Positions 1-9,700 of a stretch of DNA of 51,499 nt are shown piece after piece. Under the pieces are notes generated by a model, which was given only the letters and a program-made list of their open reading frames with translations, did no database searches and was not told the DNA's origin. Position 1 is the first letter of the stretch. The number at the start of each line of letters is the position of its first letter. This stretch comes from Spirogloea muscicola (taxonomy: Eukaryota > Streptophyta > Zygnematophyceae > Spirogloeales > Spirogloeaceae): contig WELB01000244.1 of assembly GCA_009602725.1 (NCBI GenBank), forward strand, positions 41,496 through 92,994. The letters are read 5' to 3'. A program made the translations under genes and the position numbers.

Positions 1-330
1 GACCCTAGTGTTCTTTTTCACTGTGGCCATGTTTACATTCCTGCAAGAAGACGCGAACGTGCATACCCTTGACATCAGGATTCGCATGTCTACGAGGCAC
101 TGTGCGGCCATAGCCTTAAGGAGGAAGCCCTTGGGAGATGCATAAGTAGGTCAAGCAAGCTCGGAAGGCTGCAAGGAAGAGTTGTCTCAAGCAAAGTATG
201 CCATTTAAAGGCGACTAACACAATGCAATGAGGCGAGAGTGCTCAAGACTATCGTGGTTGTGTACGGCATGCGCAGGCCGTGCCCTCACAGCAGCAAGTG
301 CGAGCAACCAAGAATTCGAAGCCATGACTG
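1..330. other. unassigned sequence, nothing recognised
   Basis: No open frame, repeat motif or RNA gene is recognisable here. The composition is ordinary compared with the GC-rich stretch that follows. Confidence 0.5.
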
Positions 331-750
331 TTGGAGGAGAAGCTTACACCAAGGATAAGTCGCGCGTGGAGGGCCCCTCCAACTAGAGGTTGCTGCTTGC
401 CGCGGTTGCCGCTTGCTGCCGCAGGCGCCGCGAGCGCAGGTGGCGGTGGCAGGAGGCGCGGGCGAAGGCGGTGGCGCCAAAGCCTCGCCTCGCTTCGAGG
501 CCGACGAGGAGGCAGCTCTCGTGCGCCGTGTGTTTCCTGTGGGCCGACGAGGCTCGTTCCGCGACGAAGACGAAGCCGTCAACGACCGCCTGGAAGCGGC
601 GCTAGCGGCGAGCAGCGGTCTCAACGAGGGCCTCGTGACGCCGTGTGGCTTGGAGAAGGGTGGGGGCCGTCTGGGAGACATGGAGACTGGTGGGGGCCGT
701 CGGGGAGACGGTAATGAGCCGCTCTACGCTGGCTTTTGGAGGCAGTAAAG
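331..750 (+). other. GC-rich open segment of unknown status
   Basis: Three overlapping forward frames stay open across this GC-rich stretch, so openness alone is weak evidence for coding. The frame from 413 to 748 would give 111 residues rich in Ala, Gly, Arg and Glu, with no recognised domain. Near its end a unit of about 20 bases (GGTGGGGGCCGTC..GGGAGAC) occurs twice, at about 659-680 and 690-710. It could be a first exon, a decayed gene or retroelement sequence. No function is proposed. Confidence 0.25.
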
Positions 751-759
751 CCCCAAACC

Positions 760-1003
760 CTCGCGCACGGTTCATGAACACCCGGCTGTAGAGAAGATAG
801 GAAATATGTGAATTTGTTTTCCTATAGGCACTTCTAGTGGGGAAATCTGCCCCGACAAAACTGTGCCTGTACATACAGGCACGTTCCTATATCGAGTCAC
901 ATTTGCCTGGGGAGAAAAGTGCTTCCCGCAAAATGGTGCCACGATCGAGGTTTTGCCCTAATGTGCCTATATCGCGAGGTGCCTATAACAAGGTTTGACT
1001 GTA
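760..1003. mobile_element. remnant with a pogo/Tigger-like terminal inverted repeat
   Basis: The right edge, 963-1001, read on the minus strand begins CAGTCAAACCTTG and continues with a degenerate repeated motif (ATAGGCAC, TATATCG). It is followed by the dinucleotide TA at 1002-1003. CAGTCAAACC-type ends with internal ATATCG repeats and TA target duplications are typical of pogo/Tigger Tc1-mariner elements. Related GCCTATA motifs continue back to about 820, but no clean left end is visible. The element abuts the end of a retroelement ORF starting at 1003. Confidence 0.45.
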
Positions 1004-1732
1004 TGGTGGTGTCACCCACTTCCAGGACCCTAGCATCTCTGATCTGCGGCTGCTCAGCAGGAATTACTGAGTCATTCGTAGTTGCTTATAGAGAAAGGGG
1101 GCCAGCAAAGCCAGCCCAGAAAGAATAGGTTCTATAGGTCCTATATATCTATAGGTTCTATAGGGGATAGGGGCTGGAAAAGCCAGCCCAAATAAGAATG
1201 AACAAAGTACGAGAATGGGGCCAGGGGAAGAAGAAGGCTCGCCCATAGAGAAAGAGGGGCTGGCAAAGCCAGCCCAAAAAGAATGGACAATGTCCAAAGC
1301 CGAAGAATGAGATGCCGAGGAAGGACTCCTCTACTCTACCAATCACGACAACATACTAGGGAAGCTCAGTACCCGCGAGTGAGCAGCATCAGGTCCGAGT
1401 AGCTCGAGGCAGGGAAGGAGGCACTCCGCCGAGACCCGGAGGCAGCGGCGGGGAAGCGCTAAGACAAACAAGCACACAACAGGTCCTCCACCATAGAAGA
1501 AGGGCTCGCCCATTGAGGATAGGGGCTGGAAAAACCAGCCCAAAAAAGAATGAACAAAGTACGAGAAGAAGGGGGCCAGAGAAAGCGCTGAGAAAACAAA
1601 GCACACAAAGAAAGAAAGCAGCTACAAATCACTCAGTAACCCCTGCTAAGCAGCCGCAAATCAGAGAGGCTAGGGTCCTGAAAGTGGGTCCCATGGCCAG
1701 AACCATAAGCTTGCTTCCAAGGCAGTGGCTGT
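1003..1732. mobile_element. nested non-LTR retroelement 3' ends
   Basis: A forward ORF end of the retroelement superfamily (SDLRLLSRNY then stop, 1015-1071) runs into at least three reverse-oriented 3'UTR units. These carry the hairpins at about 1168-1190, 1257-1275 (perfect 8-bp stem) and 1520-1542. Another reverse ORF end lies near 1350-1450 (LLTRGY-stop) and one near 1640-1700. Every piece is a 5'-truncated 3' end, and none contains reverse transcriptase. Confidence 0.75.
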
Positions 1733-2180
1733 GGAAGGCCAGCCCATCCCTTTGGGCTGGCCTTCCCTGCTGGCCAGGCTTGCGTGACGCGCTATGTCCC
1801 GCAGGCGAGGTGAGCAGGCTGACTTCAACGCCGCTGGCTCGTTGGCCCAAGTCTATCGCATGCGACTAGCCGTATCCCTTCAGCGGTCCATGGCCCACGC
1901 TTTGCACCTGCGTGCTGGCCGTGCTCTCGCTGCTGCCTTTGGCTTTCGGCAGGGGGATTGTTTTCCGCCAGCTGTCGGATTTGAGGCTTCTCACTCGTTG
2001 TTATTGAGTGATTCATCCTTCCCTAATTTAGAGCTAGAGCCTCTGGCCCCTTCATGGTTTGGCCCCTTCGAACCTTGTCAATTCTCTTTGGGCTGGCTTC
2101 TCACAGCCCTTGCCCACATTGGGAGAGCCACTTCTTCTTCCTCCCCAGCCGTCTTCTTAAATTGGGCGAGCTTCTTCTTT
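1733..2180 (+). mobile_element. retroelement C-terminal domain fragment plus 3'UTR
   Basis: The forward frame 1794-2012 encodes the superfamily C-terminal block: FNAAGSLAQVYRMRLAVSL, then LQRSMAHALHLRAGRALAAA. The reading then shifts near the expected end. A 3'UTR follows with the hairpin region at about 2085-2110 and the terminal ATTGGGAGAGCCACTTC box. The left boundary is a perfect 14-bp inverted repeat at 1733-1766, where two copies meet. Confidence 0.7.
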
Positions 2181-3610
2181 GAGAGACCCATCTTCTTGTA
2201 AAGAGGCACCCCGACGAAACCCAGAAGCAGCAACCACGGCACGGCCTGCCCGCAAGTGCACTGCGTGAGCCTGGGACCGAACACAGCCCCTGCCTTCCAC
2301 TGGAGGAGCTGTTATTTGAAAGAAACAGCTCTTCGAACTTACGGCAGTGGCTGTGAGGGGCCAGCCCAAAGGAATGTATAAGGTCGGAAAGGGCCGGATG
2401 GCGCAACAAGCAGGATACTAGTCTCCAAGACGTCAGCAAGTAAAACGCCAGCCCAGACCGAATGGACAAGGTCCAAAGGGCCAAAATGCGCCTAAGTAAA
2501 ACAGCTCTTCCAGGTTGACAGCAACGGCTACGAGGCCAGCGCCTAAACTACACAGCCTTACAAGAGACTACAGAAAGTTGATAAGACGCTTCCAGGAGGG
2601 GGCGGTGGCAGTGAGAGGAAGCCCAGGAAAACAAAGAAAAAGCAATGTTCGAAGGGGCCAGAGAAGTGGAAGTGGCTCTACCAAAGGGGCCAAGGGCTGT
2701 GAGCCCAAGAAGAATTGACGAGGTCCGAAGGGGCCTGAAGCGCTGTCTCAGAGCTTGGTAGGATGTACTTCTTGGTAACCACGAGTGAGGAGCCGCACCT
2801 AAACTACACAGCTTTACAAGAGACTACAGAAAGATGATAAGACGCTTCCAGGAGGGGGCGCTGGCTGTGAGAGGAAGCCCAGAAAAACAAAACAAAAAAA
2901 TGTTCGAAGGGGCCAGAGAAGTGGAAGTGGCTCTACCAAAGGGGGCAAGGGCTGTGAGCCCAAGAAGAATTGACGAGGTCCGAAGGGACCTGAAGCGCTG
3001 TCTCAGAGCTTGGTAGGATGAACTTCTTGGTAACCACGAGTGAGGAGCCGCAAATCCGAAAGACTAGCAGCCGGAAAGCAATTTCCCTGACGAAAGCCAG
3101 AGGCTGCAGCTCGAGCATGGCCAGCACGCAGGTGCAAGGTGCTGGCTCGCTAGCTCAGGTCTATTGCATGCGCCTCTCCCTCTAGCGGTTCATGGCTCAC
3201 GCTTTGCACCTGCGTGCTGGCCAGAGAAAGAGAAGTGGCTTTCCTAGTGGGGCAAGGGCTGTGATAAGCCAGCCCGAAAAGAATTGACAAGGTTCGAAGG
3301 GGCCAAACTCTGAAGGGGCCAGAAGCGCTATTCAGAACTGCGGTAAGATAAAAGCCCCACAGAAAGCCAGAGAAAGCTCTGAAGCACACAGTGAGACAAA
3401 TACAGCGGATGGTGCAAAGCATGAGCTCGCTGCAAACAAAAGAAGTGGCTCTCCCAATGGGGGCAAGGGCTGTGATAAGCCAGCCCAAAAAGATTGACAA
3501 GGCTCGAAGAGGCCAAACCACGAAAAGGCCAAAAGCGCTATCTCAGAATTGGGGTAGGATGAAAGCACTCAATGACTACGAGTGAGGAGCCGCATATCCG
3601 AAAGACTAGC
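2160..3610 (-). mobile_element. mosaic of reverse-oriented retroelement 3' ends with a tandem duplication
   Basis: Minus-strand pieces include a C-terminal fragment (AHAVHLRAGRAVVAASGF, about 2165-2290). Several 3'UTR units follow, marked by CCAGCCC..GAATGGACAAGGTC and the variant CCCAAGAAGAATTGACGAGG. A block of about 256 bp is tandemly duplicated (about 2542-2797 and 2798-3052). Two more related units with GTGATAAGCCAGCCC sit near 3244 and 3468. No intact ORF remains. Confidence 0.65.
2542..3052. repeat. tandem duplication of a ~256-bp retroelement segment
   Basis: The segment beginning CCTAAACTACACAGC at 2542 recurs at 2798 with only scattered substitutions and small length differences. 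Both copies end in the same ACGAGTGAGGAGCCGCA junction. The offset is 256 bases, so this is a recent local duplication within already truncated retroelement DNA. Confidence 0.8.
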
Positions 3611-4190
3611 TGCCGGAAAACATATACCCTGACGAAAGCCAGAGGCTGCAGCAAGAGTACGGCCAGCACGCAGGTGCAAGGCGTGGGCCATGGACCGCTG
3701 AAGGGAAATGGAAATGCGCTTGCTGTAGACCTGGGCTAACGAGCCAGTGGCGTTGAAGTCAGCCTGCTCACCTTGCCTGCGGGATACAGCGCGCCGCGCA
3801 AGCCTGGCTAGCAGGTCGAGCCACTAGACACCAAAAGAGCCCCGTGCACATCCACGGCCAGGAAGAAAGACGCTTCCATGCGAGGGCGGTGGCTGGGAGA
3901 GGCCAGCCCAGAAAAAAGAACTAAACAAAGGTCAAAGGAGCCAAGGGAAAGCGCTAAAGCTAGCACACATGGAATCAAGCGGTTATGAAAACTCAGTAAC
4001 TCCTGCGAATCAACCGCAGGTCGGAGAAATTGTACTTCTCTTCCCTCTGGGCGATCACTTTCTTCCTGTGAACGGGTCCCCTGGCCAGGGCCAGAGGCTG
4101 CAGCTAGGCCACGACCGGCACGCAGACGCAACGCGCGAGCCATGGACCTCTGCAGCGAGACGGACAAAGCGCATGCGGTACACCTGCCAG
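3590..4190 (-). mobile_element. two reverse-oriented retroelement C-terminal fragments
   Basis: Minus-strand translation gives the FNATGSLAQVY..LQRSMAHALHLRAG block at about 3620-3790. A second, shorter and frameshifted version lies at about 4055-4190 (VYRMRF..LAAEVHGSRVA). Between them, near 3890-3960, is a 3'UTR piece with GGCCAGCCCAG and GGGAAAGCGCTAA. These are 5'-truncated remnants. Confidence 0.65.
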
Positions 4191-4194
4191 GCGT

Positions 4195-4640
4195 ACGAAC
4201 TCGTCCCCAACCAGGCTGACACACATGGCAGCCAGTCTGCCACCAAGGCTGGGTATGCGGTCGCCTGCGCCGCTCGGGCAAAAGAGATCAAGTACGCCGA
4301 CCATCCGCCGGAAGACGAGTTCTTCCCGTTGGCAATTGACATCCATGGGGCACTGGGCGCTCGGTGGCTTGAGCTACTTAACCAGCTCGCCCGCCACGCA
4401 ATCGCCCGTCGCTTCCATGGTGAACCGGTAGACTTTCCTGCAGCAGGGTCGCTGGCGCAAGTGTATCGCATGCGCTTGGCCGTCTCGCTGCAGAGGTCCA
4501 TGGCCCGTGCGCTGCACCTTCGTGCCGGNTCTATGGGCGCGCAATTTCTTCTTGCCTTTGCCGTCCACGTACGTGCAGGTCGCGCCTTGGCTGCTGCCTC
4601 CAGGTTCCGTCAGGGCGACGCCTTTCCGCCCTCTAGCTAT
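4195..4640 (+). mobile_element. retroelement C-terminal endonuclease-type domain fragment
   Basis: The forward frame holds the motif series of the C-terminal domain: AGYAVACAARAKEIKYAD, then FFPLAIDIHGALGARWLELL, then AGSLAQVYRMRLAVSLQRSM. The spaced Lys-Tyr and D-x-x-G positions resemble the PD-(D/E)XK-like domain found at the C-terminus of some non-LTR retroelements (inference from pattern). An N at about 4529 and an unrelated insert interrupt the final ALHLRAG block. Confidence 0.7.
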
Positions 4641-4900
4641 TCCGACCTCCATTGAAGAAGTGGCTCTGGCCAAAGCCAGAGGCAGCAGCGAGGGCTCTGC
4701 CGGCACGCAGGTGCAGCACGCGGGCCATAGACCTCTGCAGCGAGACGGCCAAGCGCATCCGGTACACCTGCGCCAGCGACCCGGCTGCAGGGAAGTCCAC
4801 TGGCTCCCCATGAAAGCGGCGGACGATGGCGTGGCGGGCGAGCTGGTTGAGCAGCTCGAGCCACCGAGCGCCCAACGCCCCATGCGTGTCGATGACAATA
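4633..4900 (-). mobile_element. reverse-oriented copy of the same C-terminal domain
   Basis: The minus strand is open over 4633-4875 and reads GARWLELLNQLARHAIV, then SLAQVYRMRLAVSLQRSMAR. It is nearly identical in protein to the forward copy immediately to the left (4195-4530). The two copies therefore form a head-to-head inverted pair separated by about 100 bases. Confidence 0.75.
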
Positions 4901-5360
4901 ACGGAGGGGGCCTGAAAAAGCTATGTCAGAACGGGTGAAGGATGGATCACTCAGTAGCTACGAGTGAGGAGCCCGACCTCCACTTACTGACCAGATTTGA
5001 CTGAGAGCCTACTTGCTGACGTCTTAGCATTTTGTATCTTGCTTCTTGTGCCATCCGGCCCTAAGGTGCCATCCGTCCCTAAGGTCCACCCTTGGCAGGG
5101 CGGACCTGGCGAGGGTTATCCCAGGCCGTGCTATGGCTGCCGCCTCTGGGTCTCGGCGGAGTGCCTCTTTCCCTGCAGCGACTCCAACCTGATGTTGCCC
5201 ACTCGCGGGTACTGAGTTTCCCTCTGCATCGTCTTATGTTTTGTAGTGTTTTGTGGTGTAGTCCTTTGTCGGCACCTCTTTTTTTGGCTTTGGACATTGT
5301 CCATTCTTTTTGGGCTGGGTTTGCCCTTCGTCTCTATGGGTGAGCACTTTTTCTATCCCA
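4900..5360 (+). mobile_element. retroelement 3' end with complete 3'UTR
   Basis: A frameshifted C-terminal remnant (about 5100-5216, with VAHSRVL off frame and GGGTACTGA as the ORF end) is followed by the class B 3'UTR. This contains GGCTTTGGACATTGTCC, ATTCTTTTTGGGCTGG and the terminal TCTATGGGTGAGCAC box. The hairpin's right arm is damaged here. Confidence 0.65.
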
Positions 5361-5895
5361 GGGCGGACAGAGCCTGCGCCTGGGCGAGCCGTTTGCCCAT
5401 CAAGCGGCTAGCGGCCTTGTTGCTTGGCAGTCCCATGAACTTGCCAACAGCCACATACACGAGCATGAAGCGTTACCAGCACCGTTTGGCGTAACCAAGA
5501 GGTCGGAATGCCACACGTATTGTGCCTTAGTCTGCCATTCATCATGTGTGAGAACCGTCAAGCATGCGTCAGAGCCCTGATGAGGAGAAAGAGATCCTCC
5601 CAGGGTATTTACGTTAATGTATTGATGACTGAAAGCTGTGGCATTGCCTCAAGGAGTACAAAGAATTTCTCATGAACAATTGAGGGTAATCCTCGTGCTG
5701 CACAGTAGCTTGCCAAACTTTGCATTCTGCACTGCCCAACAACGACCAGCAACGAAGACAGTCTAGTTTAGCGATTCATTGTGTACCTCAATACATACAT
5801 AGAAGAGATACTTGAAAGAGAAACACACCCCATATGTGGTTTGAACTCTGGCGGCACGTCACGGCTAGCTTGCCACCCAGCAGTCATCTGGCTGG
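5361..5895. other. intergenic sequence, no gene supported
   Basis: A short minus-strand open stretch at about 5365-5478 would encode roughly 38 residues (KFMGLPSNKAASRLMGKRLA). It has no recognised domain and no clear splice partner. It may be a stray exon or chance. The rest is AT-richer spacer and probably includes the 3'UTR of the DUF985 gene. Confidence 0.35.
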
Positions 5896-6680
5896 TCATG
5901 TCAAGTGCGTGACAAGCTCCGCAAGGCCTGGATATTCTGCCAGGAGCTGGGCGCGGTCGGCAAGTTCAAAATCGTCAAATGCAAAGGCGGGCGCAACAGT
6001 GCATCCGACAAGGGAGAAGTGCGCCTCGGGATCTCGCGCGGAGGTCGTGCCCACTGGCTCCAGCGTCGGGTGTGAGCCGAACCACACCCCCGGCGGCACC
6101 ACGTGCTGAAGCTGCTGTCCAGCCGCTAAGTCCTTGCCTAGCACCGTTTGCTTCACATTGCCATCCTCACCAAGCTCCACAACCTGCGTATTGCCGCGCC
6201 GCTCCAGCGACACCAGGAGAGCCTGGTGAGACGGGGAGGCAGCGCAGGGCTGGCAGAGCGGTGGCCCCAAAGAAGCAGGGCAGCACGCATGGACAGACTT
6301 GCTTGCCCAGCACAGCTCCACCTGGGTCCGAGGCGCTGAGCACCGGCCTGGGAGGTTGCGAGTGTGCCAAGGCTATGTCGACGTACCGTGAGGGGCTCGC
6401 CTAGGTAAAAGTGCCAGACCTCGGCAGCAGGCATACGGTGCAGGCGCGACACGCTGCCGGCAGGGAGAAGGAAGTAGATGGCGGTGCTGACGGCGCGGCC
6501 GACCAGGTCTGGACCCGCCGGAGGGCCGCGGCGGCGGCGGCGTAGACCTGGCCGGGGCGGCGGCGGCGGCGGCGAGCTGCAGGGGATCTGAAGAGCAGTT
6601 CGAATAACGGCGGGGGAAGAAAGAATCTGCGCCACCTCCGTATTGCGATCTCCCCGCCTCGTGGCCGCCGCCGCCACCAC
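5896..6680 (-). CDS. DUF985 / Cupin_5 family protein
   Basis: Two exons of a cupin-fold DUF985 protein are visible. The upstream exon, ending at 6387 before a GTACGT donor, reads STAIYFLLPAGSVSRLHR then EVWHFYLGEPLT, the family's hallmark first half with metal-site-like His residues. The second exon, 6222-5896, starts after CACCAG and contains VVPPGVWFGSHP and FSLVGCTVAPAFAFDDFELA before the stop. The join is in frame, phase 0. The N-terminal HPEGG..RET segment normal for the family is not seen in any frame, so the first exon or exons are uncertain, and the ATG at 6680 is only a candidate. The family is of unsettled function; some members resemble sugar-binding or epimerase-like cupins. It is divergent with the gene starting at 6765. 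Confidence 0.85.
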
Positions 6681-6712
6681 TGCCGCCGCCGCCGCCGCCG
6701 CCGCGGGAGCTC
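6530..6712. repeat. GCC/GGC trinucleotide runs
   Basis: Interrupted (GGC)n and (GCC)n runs occur near 6530-6575 and 6663-6705, in the GC-rich interval between the divergent DUF985 and NT5DC genes. They make start-codon assignment on the minus strand unreliable because every frame stays open. Confidence 0.8.
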
Positions 6713-6764
6713 CGTGTCTGCCGTCGCGCCTGCTTGGCCAGGGCCGCCGGCGGCAGCGCCGGGC
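6681..6764. promoter_or_regulatory. probable shared divergent promoter / 5' region
   Basis: The minus-strand DUF985 gene and the plus-strand NT5DC gene start head to head in this very GC-rich interval, with as few as about 84 bases between candidate ATGs. No TATA box is visible. The promoter role is inferred from the arrangement alone. Confidence 0.4.
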
Positions 6765-9700
6765 ATGGTCCAGCTGCCGGCCGGCCTGCGCCGCAGCACC
6801 CCGCGGCTGCCTCTCGCGCTCGCGGCGCGCCTCTCTGCCGGCTACGGGGGACCTGCTGGGGCCGTCGACGCCGGGAGAGGAGGCCTCCGCTGTCCCTCCG
6901 AGCCTTCAGGCCCGCAAACCGCGCGTATAGGCGTCGAGGTGCTGGTCAGGCACCTCACGAGGGGCTGGCGATCGTGGCAGCCACGCTGCGGCACTGCAGC
7001 AGGCCGGAATGCGAGCTTCTGGGGCGCTCAAGTCCGGCCAGCTCACACCGACGGCACGACGAATCCCCGAGATGATTCCATGGAACCTGATATTTCCGGC
7101 GAAGGACAGCGAGGTACCAAGGAGGTGGCGAGCTTGCTCGCAAGTAGCAGCGCAGCTGCGAGCCCCCATTCTCCTGGAAGCAGTCAGGTGAGAAGTCACG
7201 TGTTTGGGTGACTTGGAGCTCGGTAGACGTCCAGCCGATTGGTGCACTGCCGCGGTTCCACCATTTTCTCTAGCTTCTCGTCGTTGTGGCCACAAAGGGC
7301 GTGCGACATTCTTGTAGTGCTTGGACCGGCAGAAAGCTTCATCCCTGCTGTCCACTTGCGGAACTTGTCATCCAATGCTGAGAGGCTTCGCAAGTGACTT
7401 GTGAAGCAGGCTCAGCGTCTTATGGAGGAGTTTGAGGAAGCAAGGAGGAACTTAACGAGCATCCCAGAGGGCTTGCATGCCCTCCCGACGATGGACCCCA
7501 ATGGTTTGCACACTGAAGCAGTATATTTGCATAGCGAATGCCGGTGTCTTGGCTGGTGTATCAGCCAAGATGACTGTCTGTGTGATGAGCTGCAATGATT
7601 TCTCCCCGGAAGTTTCTATCAACTGGTAATACTACTGAGAGCCCTTATGATTGCATCACTTGTTCCGCCTGTCACACCATCGGGCAGGAGTATATGCCAA
7701 TCACAACCTGCGGCTGGACGAAATCAAAACCTTTGGCTTTGACTATGACTACACTCTCGGTAAAGTCTGAGGCCTTGTTTACGACTGCAATCAGCACGCA
7801 TGCAGTTTGTGTTGTGTTGCCCGAGTGGTTTTTGAGGCCCTTGTTAGGCCTCCAGAGTGCGTCATTTTTGGAGTGTCCTCCTTGCAGCCCACTACACGAG
7901 GAACCTGCAGCCTTTGATATATGACCTTGCCAAGGAGCACCTTGTGAAGGAGGTCAACAATCATTAACTAGGGCCGAGCTTGCTTCAGCCGCATATGCGC
8001 AGAGCTCTTGTTCCTGCAACTGCATCAGTCATCTATGGGGATTGTCTGTAAGAGCATGTCATATTTTGTGATGCAACTGCAAGAGCAAAGGGAACTAGGG
8101 ACGTCAGTCACTTGGTACTGGCAAGATGCCTTAGGAAAGGTACGCTCGAGATATGAGCACTAATTGCCTCTCTTCCTCCATTTTGCTGCAGTTGCGCTAC
8201 CCTGAGTTCTGCTTGCACTTCAAGTATGATCACGAATTTCCAATCAGAGGCCTCTTCTATGACAAGAAACGGGGCTACCTCCTCAAGCTTGACTTCTTCC
8301 ACAGCATTGAGCCTGGAGCTTGCTACTTTGGACGCCGGAGGGTCGACACCCCTTCCATCTTCCATGGCATCAGTGGTTCACTCTTGCCCTCTGCACATAT
8401 TGGTCTTGAGTTGCTTCTTGTACTCGTGACCATCAGGAGCTTCTATGACAAATTGCTTACATGTGACTTGCTTTTGCAGGTGGACTTGGAAGAGCTGCAA
8501 AAGGTCTACGGAGGCAACAGGATCAGCGTTGAACATATGTCCAACCTTGTGCCCCTTATGGACTTATTCTGCCTGAGCGAGGTGATTCTGGCTTGCTGAC
8601 TGAAATTCTTTGAACCTCACCTACATAGCTTTCTCAAAGTGTTTCCTATCTGGCCAATCTCAGGCTGGCTGTTCTACAAATCCTCGTCAACATTGACAGT
8701 GTTGGCTTTGTCTGTGCTGCTCTACTTTGTAGGCATGCCTCATCTCAGATGTAGTGCACCACTTTGTAGAGAAGAGGCTGGACTTTGATCCAGCATATGT
8801 ATACGAGGATGTGAAGCGGTGCATCGACTATGTCCATCGTACACAAGCCATGCATCAGAGGATACTTCATGAGCCCTCCAAATACCTTGTTCGCAATGTA
8901 TGTGCCTCGTCTGACGAGACCATAAAGCCGCAGCTCAGCTCCTCACATCCTTAGAGTACAAAGTGTGCAACTCATGTAAGCCAGGAGCCAGTCGGTAAAT
9001 GTCATGAAGGTTGGCTATCGGCACTGGTGTATTGCTGAAGTCCGATCCATGTATCAGCATCTTGTCGCCTCTTACATGTAGGATGTCCATCCGTGAACAA
9101 CCAGGAGGCTGTAGTGGAGATGCTACAATCACTCAAGCAGCGAGGCAAGAGGCTATTCATCCTCACAAACTCGCCATATCCGTTTGTAGACGGCGGCATG
9201 CGGTACCTATTCCAGGTGCGTCTCACACTACCAGGATCTGATGGATGCTTTCTATAGAGGATTTACTCATCCATATTTTGCATAGAGTCTCGTGGGCTCT
9301 GCATGTATGTGCTCCGAGCTGGCCTTTGAGAAAGTGTGTACGAGCAAAGGCAACTTATTGCATATTAAAAACGCGCTCTCCTGCAGAATGATGGCATGTA
9401 TGGAGAGTCTTGGCACCATCTGTTCGACGTCGTCATGGCCTTGGCAGACAAGCCCAACTTTTACACGTCAGAGAGACCATTTAGGTCAGAGAGCACTGTC
9501 TTAGATGGTCAGCTAATGATGGCGTTGCTCAGCAGACTGTACTTGCAATCAGTTCAGAGATGCCAGCCTTGTGGTGCTTCTTGTCAAGGCAGAAGTGCAT
9601 AGAAGTGTATCAACTCAAGATGCTTAGCGACTTGCCCCTCAGACGGCATCCATATGTGGTCAGGTACTACAACACCATGAAGGACAATCTAACCTTCCGA

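Noticed and set aside
331-750. Overlapping Arg/Ala-rich ORFs on both strands
   Set aside because: High GC keeps all frames open. There is no domain, splice partner or homologous pattern to support a gene.
1064-1606. Minus-strand ORFs rich in Phe, Pro and Leu with repeated FFLGWLFQP-like words
   Set aside because: They are translations of the retroelement 3'UTR hairpin and its flanks in non-coding frames. The repetition comes from the DNA repeat, not from protein selection.
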